Of a stretch of DNA of 6,392 nt, positions 1 through 5,638 are shown piece by piece (position 1 is the stretch's first letter; every line of letters starts with the position of its first letter). Location: assembly GCA_028711825.1 (NCBI GenBank), contig JAQTRM010000062.1, positions 1-6,392 on the forward strand. The letters run 5' to 3'. This DNA is from Candidatus Omnitrophota bacterium (GTDB lineage Bacteria; Omnitrophota; Gorgyraeia; Gygaellales; Profunditerraquicolaceae). Under the pieces are notes generated by a model that worked only from the letters and a program-made list of their open reading frames with translations, was not told the DNA's origin and made no database searches. A program made the translations under genes and the position numbers.

Positions 1-236
1 TCTAAAACCAAATCGATATCAAACTTTAATTCTTTTTCTTTCAGGTAACGCGCATCGCCGCGGATAAATTTGACACCTGCCTCCTTAAGCCTCGGAAGAT
101 TGAGTTCGCTTCCCCGGCGGATAAGGTTATCCAAAGCAAATACCCGCACGCGCGGATATTTACGTTTCAGGTAAACCGCAAGGTTGCCGCCGACAAAACC
201 AGCACCGCCAGTTATAAGTATATTTTTATATTTCAT
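1..236 (-). CDS. NAD-dependent epimerase/dehydratase (SDR), tyvelose-epimerase-like, N-terminal part only
   Basis: The first 78 codons of an extended SDR nucleotide-sugar enzyme; the gene continues past the low-coordinate end of the window. The protein opens with MKYKNILITGGAGFVGGN, the Rossmann NAD-binding glycine motif (GGAGFVG, residues 10-16). An acidic residue after beta-2 (ALDNL, D36) fits NAD preference. The stretch RRGSELNLPRLKEAGV followed by RGDAR (residues 40-63) is typical of the CDP-paratose 2-epimerase (Tyv/RfbE) branch, where an N-L-x-x-L segment precedes a GD(I/A)R motif. Family and fold are well supported; the substrate is not determinable from this fragment. The start is the only in-frame ATG before the motif. 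It sits two bases beyond a heptamer array and has no G-rich Shine-Dalgarno, so its natural upstream region may have been displaced. It probably belongs to the same sugar operon as the epimerase at 631-1713. Confidence 0.85.
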   Translation of the reverse strand, partial: MKYKNILITGGAGFVGGNLAVYLKRKYPRVRVFALDNLIRRGSELNLPRLKEAGVKFIRGDARYLKEKELKFDIDLVL

Positions 237-237
237 T

Positions 238-272
238 TCAGCTATCAGCCCTCAGCTTTCAGCCTTCAGCTT
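238..272. repeat. Heptamer array, five units of TCAGCNN
   Basis: Five contiguous 7-nt units on the plus strand: TCAGCTA, TCAGCCC, TCAGCTT, TCAGCCT and TCAGCTT. Read on the minus strand they become NNGCTGA. They encode the last residues (KLKAES) and the TGA stop of the four-helix-bundle gene. The array ends two bases before the start codon of the next gene. It is oriented opposite to the array at 632-673. Confidence 0.85.
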
Positions 273-617
273 CTTTATTAAACCAAACAACATCGCGGAA
301 AGTTCATCACATTGATTAGTTAATTTATTAAAGCTCTTTTCGTCTAAATATTTTAAGCGTTTAGCGATCTCTAATCCACAGATAACTTCATAAGAAGATC
401 TCAACGATATATTCAAAAACCTTTTAAACTCCTGGTCCGAGCCAGAACCACTTCCCTCCGCAATATTCAAAGCGATAGAAACCGCGGCTCTTTGTATCTG
501 AGAAGTCAGCCCGTAAAGTTCTTCTTTTGGAAATTGCTTTGTTATTAAGTAAATCTGCTCAACAAAATCCATTGTCTTAGACCAAACTTCCAGTTTTCTA
601 AATTTCTGCTCTGTCAT
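252..617 (-). CDS. Four-helix bundle protein (S23 / 23S rRNA intervening-sequence protein family)
   Basis: A 121-residue protein of the TIGR02436/PF05635-type family. Hallmarks are an N-terminal F-R-x-L-x-V-W (residues 6-12), then FPKEELYGLTSQIQRAA and SIALNIAEGSG (residues 29-57), and later helices with a repeating hydrophobic pattern. The family forms small four-helix bundles that oligomerise and often carry basic surfaces. Members occur inside 23S rRNA intervening sequences, as Avd partners of diversity-generating retroelements, or as orphan genes; the function of orphans is unknown. Here no rRNA, reverse transcriptase or template repeat is visible, so it is an orphan. The start follows an AAGGAG ribosome binding site with 9-nt spacing. 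Its final residues and stop codon are encoded by heptamer repeats. It interrupts a run of nucleotide-sugar genes and is clearly AT-richer than they are, which suggests acquisition. Confidence 0.9.
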   Translation of the reverse strand: MTEQKFRKLEVWSKTMDFVEQIYLITKQFPKEELYGLTSQIQRAAVSIALNIAEGSGSGSDQEFKRFLNISLRSSYEVICGLEIAKRLKYLDEKSFNKLTNQCDELSAMLFGLIKKLKAES

Positions 618-626
618 ATCTTATAG

Positions 627-632
627 CTCCTT
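627..632 (-). promoter_or_regulatory. Ribosome binding site AAGGAG of the four-helix-bundle gene
   Basis: On the minus strand AAGGAG lies 9 nt before the ATG at 617. Its two A residues are the last bases of the upstream epimerase stop codon (TAA, 633-631) and of the last heptamer unit. Termination of the upstream gene and initiation of this one are therefore physically linked. Confidence 0.6.
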
Positions 633-1713
633 AGCTGATAGCTGACGACTGACAGCTGATAGCTGAAAGCTGATATTCATAAATCTGCCTCATCATCTCC
701 TCCATCCCGTATTTATAACCCCATCCGGGATAATGCGATTTGAATTTGGAGACATCGCTGATCCACCAGATGTGGTCGCCGGAGCGGTTGGCCTCGACGT
801 AATCATAATCAAGCTTTCTGCCGCTTAATTTTTCACACATCCCGATTGCCTCAAGCATTGAAACATTGGCGAATCTGCCGCCGCCGATATTATAAACTTC
901 GCCGCAACGGGGATTCTGGAAGTAATGATAAAAAGCGTTTACCAGGTCAAAGGAATGGATATTATCGCGGACTTGTTTGCCTTTATAACCGTAAACAACG
1001 TATTTGCGTCCGGTAACAGCGCACTTAACCAGGTAAGAAAGAAAACCGTGCAGGCGCGCACCGGAATGCGCCGGGCCGGTGAGGCATCCGCCGCGGAAAA
1101 CCCCGGTTTTAAGGCCGAAATACCTGCCGTATTCCTGCGTCATAATGTCGGCGGCGGCCTTGGAGGCGCCGAAAACCGAATGCAGGCTTTGATCGATGCT
1201 CATGCTCTCGTCGATACCTTTTTCATATTTATGGCCGGGAGCGATCTCAAAACGTTTTTCCTGCTCGACCAGGGGCAGGCAGTTGGGAGTATCCCCGTAA
1301 ACCTTGTTGGTAGAGGTAAAGATAAAAACCGCTCCCGGGGCGAATTTACGCAGCGCCTCAAGCATCACCAGGGTCCCCTGGGCGTTGACCCCGAAATCCA
1401 GGGAAGGATTGCCTGCCGCCCAGTCATGCGAAGGCTGCGCGGCGGCATGCACCACCAGGGCGATATCTTTTCCGTATTTCTTAAAAAGAGAATCTATTTT
1501 AGGCTGGTTACGGATATCCAGGGAATAATGGCGGTAATTCCTGAAATTTTTCTTAAGGCGCTTCCTGTTCCAATCGGTTGAGCCGTCGGGGCCGAAGAAT
1601 TTAAGGCGCATATTGTTGTCGATCCCGGCAACCTCAAAACCCTTAGCGGCAAAAAAACTCACGGTTTCCGAACCGATCAGGCCGCAGGAACCGGTAACTA
1701 TAACAACGGACAT
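631..1713 (-). CDS. NAD-dependent epimerase, CDP-paratose 2-epimerase-like (extended SDR)
   Basis: A 360-residue extended SDR. Visible features are the NAD-binding loop TGSCGLIGSE (residues 7-16), IDNNMR (31-36) after beta-2, HAAAQPSHDWAA (89-100), FTSTNKVYGD (132-141), HSVFGASKAAAD (178-189), FRGGCLTGPAHSG (206-218), KGKQVRDNIH (244-253), VYNIGGGR (273-280) and SGDHIWWISD (311-320). STNKVYGD and KQVRD are shared with tyvelose epimerase (Tyv/RfbE), which inverts C2 of CDP-paratose; the substrate here is not proven. The usual YxxxK tyrosine position appears as F181, with K185 kept. The final 12 or so residues (LSAISCQSSAIS) are translated from heptamer DNA repeats and are not family sequence; without them the length, about 347, would be normal. 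The start follows AAAGGA (1719-1724) inside the last codons of the Fic gene, one base after its stop, so the two genes are translationally coupled. Confidence 0.88.
   Translation of the reverse strand: MSVVIVTGSCGLIGSETVSFFAAKGFEVAGIDNNMRLKFFGPDGSTDWNRKRLKKNFRNYRHYSLDIRNQPKIDSLFKKYGKDIALVVHAAAQPSHDWAAGNPSLDFGVNAQGTLVMLEALRKFAPGAVFIFTSTNKVYGDTPNCLPLVEQEKRFEIAPGHKYEKGIDESMSIDQSLHSVFGASKAAADIMTQEYGRYFGLKTGVFRGGCLTGPAHSGARLHGFLSYLVKCAVTGRKYVVYGYKGKQVRDNIHSFDLVNAFYHYFQNPRCGEVYNIGGGRFANVSMLEAIGMCEKLSGRKLDYDYVEANRSGDHIWWISDVSKFKSHYPGWGYKYGMEEMMRQIYEYQLSAISCQSSAIS
632..673. repeat. Heptamer array, six units of NAGCTGA
   Basis: Six contiguous 7-nt units on the plus strand: TAGCTGA, TAGCTGA, CGACTGA (two changes), CAGCTGA, TAGCTGA and AAGCTGA. 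This is the reverse complement of the unit at 238-272. On the minus strand it reads TCAGCTN and stays open in all frames, except where a unit ends in TAA. It encodes the non-family C-terminal tail of the epimerase. Confidence 0.85.
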
Positions 1714-1714
1714 A

Positions 1715-2617
1715 TTATTCCTTTCGTAATAAATTATATCCTTTTATTATGCTATCGCAAATCATCTGGACTATATTCTTAAAATCGCCCATATCCCCCT
1801 TGCCCAACGCCACGTAATATTTATACCGGTCTTCAATCTGGATAATCGCCGGAGGATAACCTTTGCTTAAGAGCTGCGTAATCATCAACAGCCTGCCCAC
1901 CCTGCCATTACCGTCAAAAAAAGGATGAATTGACTCAAAGGCGTAGTGGTCGCCGGCAACCTTGCCAATAGGGTCTTTACCATAGTTATTAATACCGGAA
2001 ATAAGTTTGCGCATTTCCAGAGGAACTTCTTGAGCCGAAGGTAATTTCTTTTCCGTATTCGTTAAGTTAACATATCCGCTACGGTATTTACCGGGAAGCT
2101 TGTCGTTGAAATTATACATAATAATTGAATGCAATTTCAGGATATATTCCTGGCTGATATTAAAGCCGGGCTTAATCTCCTCCAACAGGAATTCAAGGGC
2201 ATTCTTATGGTTAACCGCTTCGAAAACCTCAAACATTTCTTTTCCTTTTATTTTTTGCCCCTTAAAGGCCGCCGCGGTCTCTCCCATAGTCATCCGGCTG
2301 CCCTCGATCGCATTGGAGTTATAAGTCATCTCGAGGATAAACTTTGAACGGAGGCTCGCGGAATTTTTGAGTATTTTAATCGGGTCCCCTAAACCGGATT
2401 TTAGTTTTTTTACCAACCCTCTTAAATCCACGTATTCTTTATATAATTCATCTATCCTGCGGGATTCGGCGTTGTGAGGAGAAACAGATTTATCCAGCCA
2501 TCGATAAACAGTTTTATAGCTTACTTCAAGCAGCCGGGCAAGCTCGGAGCGGCTAATCTTAGCCTCTTTAATTATGCCTTCTAATTTCTCTTTTTCTGAA
2601 ATATTAACAGTTTTCAT
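1715..2617 (-). CDS. Fic-domain protein with N-terminal helix-turn-helix
   Basis: A 300-residue predicted protein AMPylator or nucleotide transferase. Residues about 16-45 form an HTH (EAKISRSELARLLEVSYKTV followed by YRWL) that probably binds DNA. Residues 101-106 (S-N-A-I-E-G) match the inhibitory helix motif (S/T)xxxE(G/N), whose Glu (E105) blocks productive ATP binding in auto-inhibited Fic proteins. The active-site loop is complete: HPFFDGNGRVGR (231-242), with catalytic H231, Mg-binding D235 and the phosphate-binding GNGR. Fic enzymes of this layout transfer AMP, or sometimes another phosphate-containing group, onto Ser/Thr/Tyr of target proteins; the target here is unknown. The gene has its own promoter region and an AGAGG ribosome binding site 8 nt before the ATG. 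Its stop is one base from the start of the downstream epimerase. No separate antitoxin gene is present, consistent with built-in inhibition. Confidence 0.93.
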   Translation of the reverse strand: MKTVNISEKEKLEGIIKEAKISRSELARLLEVSYKTVYRWLDKSVSPHNAESRRIDELYKEYVDLRGLVKKLKSGLGDPIKILKNSASLRSKFILEMTYNSNAIEGSRMTMGETAAAFKGQKIKGKEMFEVFEAVNHKNALEFLLEEIKPGFNISQEYILKLHSIIMYNFNDKLPGKYRSGYVNLTNTEKKLPSAQEVPLEMRKLISGINNYGKDPIGKVAGDHYAFESIHPFFDGNGRVGRLLMITQLLSKGYPPAIIQIEDRYKYYVALGKGDMGDFKNIVQMICDSIIKGYNLLRKE

Positions 2618-2630
2618 AATTTAAGCCTCT

Positions 2631-2712
2631 AGGACATAATATGCATATTGCAGACATAATAAGTATACCATATGTCCTATATAATACAATGCATATTATT
2701 AAATAATGTCCT
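2631..2712. promoter_or_regulatory. Operator-like repeat cluster upstream of the Fic gene
   Basis: This AT-rich stretch carries three copies of AGGACAT: plus strand at 2631-2637, minus strand at 2672-2678 and at 2706-2712. A near copy, CAGACATAATA (2651-2661), is spaced 20 nt from the first, about two helical turns. AATATGCATATT (2638-2649) and AATGCATATT (2688-2697) add two related palindromic cores. The middle AGGACAT lies inside the spacer of the predicted promoter, where a bound repressor would block it. The Fic protein's own HTH is the obvious candidate binder. The outermost box overlaps the rfbB stop codon. The function is inferred from layout. Confidence 0.5.
2662..2689 (-). promoter_or_regulatory. 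Predicted sigma70-type promoter for the Fic gene
   Basis: On the minus strand a -35-like TTGTAT (2684-2689) is followed by a 16-nt spacer and a -10-like TATACT (2662-2667). Transcription would begin near 2655, leaving a leader of about 38 nt before the Fic ATG. An AT-rich background makes chance matches common, so this is moderate evidence, strengthened by the operator-like repeat in the spacer. Confidence 0.4.
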
Positions 2713-3673
2713 ATTTCTGCTTAAGCCAATTTTTGTTTTTAAGCGACCAGCCTACGGTGAGCTTAAGCCCGTCGGCGAACTTGATTCGCGGCCTCCAGCC
2801 AAGCTCTTTGGCCGCTTTAGCAGAATCAAGGCGGTATCTTAAATCATGCCCCGGACGGTCTTTGACAAATTCGAACTGGTCCTGGCCGGCGCCTAATGTT
2901 TTCAACAGCAATTTTACGGTATCGATATTTTTCCATTCCTGGCCGCTTCCCAGGTTATACACCTGCCCAACTTTTCCTTTTAGCATGGCTTTGAAAATGC
3001 CAGCGGCGCAATCATCGACATAAAGCCATTCACGGACATTCTTACCCTGCCCATAAACGGGAACTTTCTTGCCGTTAAGTATATTTAAAATCGCCAGGGG
3101 GATCAGCTTTTCCGGATACTGCCACGGGCCGTAGTTATTACAAGGGCGGATGATCAAAGCGGGGAATTTATAGGTCCTGATATATGCCTGCACCAGGAGG
3201 TCGGCGGAGGCTTTAGAGGCGGCATAAGGGCTATTCGGCCGAAGCGGGGAGCTTTCGTTAAACTTCCCGCTAGCGATCTCTCCGTAGACCTCATCTGTAG
3301 AGATATGGATAAATTTGTTTATTTTTTGCTTGCGGCAGGCATCGAGAAGGATTTGCGTGCCTTTAATATTAGTCTCGATAAAAGACGCGGCATCATTAAT
3401 GCTCCGGTCCACATGGCTTTCGGCGGCGAAATGCGCCACGATCTCCGGCCTCTCTTTTGCAATGATCGAATTCATCCGCTTCAGGTCGCAGATACCGGCT
3501 TTATAAAACTTAAACCCGCCTTCCGCATCCTTAAGCCGTTTCAAATCTCCGGCGTAAGTAAGCTTGTCCACGATTGCCGGATAAGCCCCTTCTTTTACCA
3601 GGAGCCTGGCAAATGCGCTGCCGATAAACCCCGCCCCCCCGGTAATTAATATTTTAGGTATTTTTTTACGCAT
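2711..3673 (-). CDS. rfbB: dTDP-glucose 4,6-dehydratase (RmlB)
   Basis: A 320-residue extended SDR that converts dTDP-glucose to dTDP-4-keto-6-deoxyglucose with bound NAD. Every hallmark is present: GGAGFIGS (12-19), DKLTYAG (36-42), HFAAESHVDRS (81-91), the STDEVYG loop carrying the T126-D127-E128 dehydration residues, YAASK (Y150, K154), RPCNNYGPWQYPEKLIPL (176-193), VREWLYVDDC (213-222), YNLGSG (239-244) and DRPGHDLRY (272-280). The length is close to the usual 330-360, slightly short at the C-terminus. The ATG lies inside the 3' end of the upstream reductase gene, a 28-nt overlap in another frame. It is the only in-frame Met before the glycine motif, so the overlap is real and implies coupled translation. 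It supplies the substrate for the NRS/ER-like enzyme upstream. Confidence 0.95.
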   Translation of the reverse strand: MRKKIPKILITGGAGFIGSAFARLLVKEGAYPAIVDKLTYAGDLKRLKDAEGGFKFYKAGICDLKRMNSIIAKERPEIVAHFAAESHVDRSINDAASFIETNIKGTQILLDACRKQKINKFIHISTDEVYGEIASGKFNESSPLRPNSPYAASKASADLLVQAYIRTYKFPALIIRPCNNYGPWQYPEKLIPLAILNILNGKKVPVYGQGKNVREWLYVDDCAAGIFKAMLKGKVGQVYNLGSGQEWKNIDTVKLLLKTLGAGQDQFEFVKDRPGHDLRYRLDSAKAAKELGWRPRIKFADGLKLTVGWSLKNKNWLKQK

Positions 3674-4467
3674 TCTTCCAGGATTGAATTGATATTTCTC
3701 ACTTTGAAACCGGACTTTTCAAGCTTCCCCGCCGATAAAAGCAGGTTCGTCCGGACCAGGCCAAGTTTACGGTGATCGATAATTTCATAATTAAACCCCG
3801 GTTCATATTTCCGGTATGCTTCCAGCAGAGCCGGATAGCGCAGGCCGCCTTTATTAACGATATTGTATACCCCGCGCGCGTCGATATTTAACAGATGCTT
3901 AATTGCCCTGACAAAATCGGGGATATAGGTTATCGAATTCGGAAGGTCGATCACTTTTTTATATTTGATCAGCTTGTCTAATAAATTCTTCGGATGGCTG
4001 GCATCGGATAAAGGTATCCGGATCCTGGCGATCAGGATATTATATTCCCGGCTAAGCGCCTCAAGCGCCCGGTCAGAATAGATCTTGCTGCGGCTGTAAA
4101 AAAGGTCAAAGAAATAATTACCGCTGCCTTCTTTTAACGGCTTATCTTTCCGGAAATCGTAGCGGAAAATACAACCGCTGCTGATATGGACAAGTTTAAT
4201 CTTGCGGCGCAGGCAGGCTTCGGCCAGGATCAAGGGGACGAAACTATTGGAAAAAAGCGCCTTATCTTTATCAAGCTCGCAGTCGTCGACATTGCGCCTT
4301 CCGGCGGAGCCGATGCAGTTGATGATTATTTTCGGGTTATATTTTTCGATCAGTTTCACGGCATCCCCGAAACGCCTTATCCGGGAGCCGTCGACCGCGC
4401 AACCCAGCCCCGAAGCAAGCTGCCGGCCGATAAAACCGCTGCCAAGTATCAAAATTTTCCTCTTCAT
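3646..4467 (-). CDS. NRS/ER-like nucleotide-sugar 3,5-epimerase/4-keto-reductase (RmlD-superfamily SDR)
   Basis: A 273-residue SDR at the position where rmlC/rmlD would be expected. The NAD(P) loop is LGSGFIG (8-14). The body resembles plant NRS/ER (UER1) and the C-terminal domain of RHM far more than bacterial RmlD. Shared signatures are G-R-x-N-V-D-x-C-E (57-64), S-G-C-I-F-x-Y-D (97-104), F-Y-S-x-(S/T)-K (123-128), R-I-R-I-P-L-S (148-154), N-P-R-N/H-P-K-N near 158-161, and Y-x-K-V-x-x-(I/L)-P-N-S (169-178). In plants this one domain both epimerises C3/C5 and reduces C4 of the keto sugar. The Cys of the GCIF motif and the Lys of the KV motif, reported there for epimerisation, appear as C99 and K171; the reductase pair YxxxK is Y124/K128. 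The start overlaps rfbA by ATGA. Classical RmlD-only reductase activity is the alternative. Confidence 0.8.
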   Translation of the reverse strand: MKRKILILGSGFIGRQLASGLGCAVDGSRIRRFGDAVKLIEKYNPKIIINCIGSAGRRNVDDCELDKDKALFSNSFVPLILAEACLRRKIKLVHISSGCIFRYDFRKDKPLKEGSGNYFFDLFYSRSKIYSDRALEALSREYNILIARIRIPLSDASHPKNLLDKLIKYKKVIDLPNSITYIPDFVRAIKHLLNIDARGVYNIVNKGGLRYPALLEAYRKYEPGFNYEIIDHRKLGLVRTNLLLSAGKLEKSGFKVRNINSILEECVKKYLKY

Positions 4468-5327
4468 CCCTGCAATAATCCTGTAAGGTATTCCCCGTAG
4501 GCGGTGGGGATCCGCCCGGCGAGCTTCAAAAGCTGGCGCTTGTCGATATATCCCATACGGTAAGCGGTTTCCTCGATACAGCCGATTTTTAAACCCTGCC
4601 GGTCCTCGATAGTTTTAATAAAAACCGAGGCGTCAATCAGGGACTCGTACGTCCCGGTATCAAGCCAGGCGTAGCCGCGGCCAAGAAAATGCACCTTAAG
4701 TTTGCCTTTCTTAATGTATTCATTATTCACCGCGGTAATCTCCAGTTCCCCGCGCGCCGAAGGCTTGATCCCCTTGGCGATCCCAACGACCTTGTTATCG
4801 TAAAAATACAGGCCCGCTACCGCCCAGTTGGACCTGGGCTTCTTCGGTTTTTCGCTGATCGAAAATACCCGGCATTTAGCGTCGAACTCCAGCACCCCGT
4901 AGCGCCCGGGGTCTTTTACGTGGTAGCCGAAAACCGCCGCCCCGCTTTTTATTCCCCTGCAATCGCGCAAAAGGCGTTCCAGGTCGTAACCGTAAAAAAT
5001 ATTATCCCCCAGGATTAGGCAAACGCTGTCTTTTGCGATAAAATCCTCGGCGATAATAAAACTCTGCGCGATCCCTTCCGGCTCGGGCTGCACGGCATAA
5101 ACAAATTTGACGCCCAGGTCCCTGCCGTCACCCAGTAAATCGTTAAACCTCTGGATATCTTTAGGGGAAGAGATGATCATAATCTCCCTTATCCCGGCAA
5201 GCATCAGGACCGATAAAGGGTAATAAATCATCGGCTTGTCGTAAACCGGCAGGAGCTGTTTGCAGACACCCCGGGTTATCGGATAAAGCCTGGTAGCTTT
5301 GCCTCCGGCTAAAATTATCCCCTTCAT
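4464..5327 (-). CDS. rfbA: Glucose-1-phosphate thymidylyltransferase (RmlA)
   Basis: A 287-residue nucleotidyltransferase that makes dTDP-glucose from dTTP and glucose-1-phosphate, the first step to dTDP-L-rhamnose. Visible motifs are the signature loop LAGGKATRLYPIT (6-18; most relatives have GGSGTR, so K10-A11 is a variant), KQLLPVYDKPMIYYPL (23-38), the metal-binding LGDNIFYG (106-113, D108), SEKP (158-161), GLYFYD (172-177), RGELEIT (192-198) and RGYAWLDTGT (217-226, D223). The length matches the family (about 290). The start is preceded on the minus strand by AAGGAA (5335-5340) at normal spacing. It follows the SemiSWEET gene after 25 nt and overlaps the next gene by 4 nt (ATGA), so the three are probably co-transcribed. 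Confidence 0.95.
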   Translation of the reverse strand: MKGIILAGGKATRLYPITRGVCKQLLPVYDKPMIYYPLSVLMLAGIREIMIISSPKDIQRFNDLLGDGRDLGVKFVYAVQPEPEGIAQSFIIAEDFIAKDSVCLILGDNIFYGYDLERLLRDCRGIKSGAAVFGYHVKDPGRYGVLEFDAKCRVFSISEKPKKPRSNWAVAGLYFYDNKVVGIAKGIKPSARGELEITAVNNEYIKKGKLKVHFLGRGYAWLDTGTYESLIDASVFIKTIEDRQGLKIGCIEETAYRMGYIDKRQLLKLAGRIPTAYGEYLTGLLQG

Positions 5328-5352
5328 CTCGGATTTCCTTCCTTCATAAAGA

Positions 5353-5631
5353 TTACCGCGCCAGGCCGGTAACGCTGTTATTTTTATATTTAAAATAAAG
5401 GAATATCAGTATTGCCAAAGTGATAAAAGTTATAAGGTTAGCGCCGATAATGATGGGGTCCCGGCGGGCAATTCCATACACCATCCAGAGAAAAACACCT
5501 GAAGAAAGTTGAAAAAGAGTAACCGGGCTCACATCTTTGACAGACCGGGTCCTTAAAGACCGGGCGATTTGCGGGATAAAAGAAAACATCGTTAAGGTGG
5601 CGGCGAGCGCGCCGATCAATGTCCAAATCAT
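5353..5631 (-). CDS. SemiSWEET-type PQ-loop sugar transporter
   Basis: A 92-residue membrane protein with three predicted transmembrane helices (about 3-24, 38-55 and 59-83). The PQ motif P20-Q21 sits in F-I-P-Q-I near the end of helix 1, followed by TRSVKDVSP (28-36), which is characteristic of SemiSWEETs. W49 (FLWMVYG) in helix 2 and N65 (IGANLITF) in helix 3 match the conserved substrate-pocket residues of the family. SemiSWEETs dimerise in the inner membrane and let mono- or disaccharides pass down their gradient. The gene heads the rmlA/reductase/rmlB unit, so it may bring in a sugar precursor, though the substrate cannot be read from sequence. No Shine-Dalgarno is seen before the ATG; a -10 box directly upstream suggests a leaderless message. 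The ATG chosen gives an exact family fit. Confidence 0.9.
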   Translation of the reverse strand: MIWTLIGALAATLTMFSFIPQIARSLRTRSVKDVSPVTLFQLSSGVFLWMVYGIARRDPIIIGANLITFITLAILIFLYFKYKNNSVTGLAR

Positions 5632-5638
5632 GAAAATA

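Larger units (their letters stand above)
238..673 (-). mobile_element. Putative heptamer-flanked four-helix-bundle cassette
   Basis: A single small AT-rich gene is bracketed by two arrays of the same 7-nt unit in inverted orientation: TCAGCNN x5 on the low side and NAGCTGA x6 on the high side. The arrays overlap the ends of both the enclosed gene and the upstream epimerase gene. The enclosed DNA is much AT-richer than its surroundings: three 60-base lines counted by hand in the gene (301-480) gave 25, 32 and 45% G+C, against 62% at 1021-1080 in the neighbouring epimerase. Inverted terminal repeats, a base-composition break and placement between two related sugar genes suggest insertion. No transposase is encoded, so movement would need help in trans. 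The cassette interpretation is inference; the arrays are directly visible. Confidence 0.5.

Noticed and set aside
252..617. 23S rRNA intervening sequence or diversity-generating retroelement accessory gene (Avd)
   Set aside because: The protein family fits both, but no rRNA sequence, reverse transcriptase or template/variable repeat is present in the window.
238..673. CRISPR array or tandem-repeat minisatellite
   Set aside because: The units are 7 nt with no spacers and lie in two inverted blocks around a gene, which is not CRISPR architecture.
925..1581. Long plus-strand reading frame of 218 codons
   Set aside because: It lies entirely opposite the epimerase gene, resembles no known family and is explained by the GC-rich codons of the minus-strand gene.
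3646..3673. Frameshift or assembly error at the 28-nt overlap of the reductase and rfbB genes
   Set aside because: Both reading frames run to complete family ends: the reductase C-terminus and the RmlB NAD-binding start are intact, so this is an ordinary coupled overlap.
5438..5626. Alternative minus-strand reading frame inside the SemiSWEET gene
   Set aside because: It overlaps the PQ-loop gene in another frame and gives an Arg/Cys-rich product without family features.
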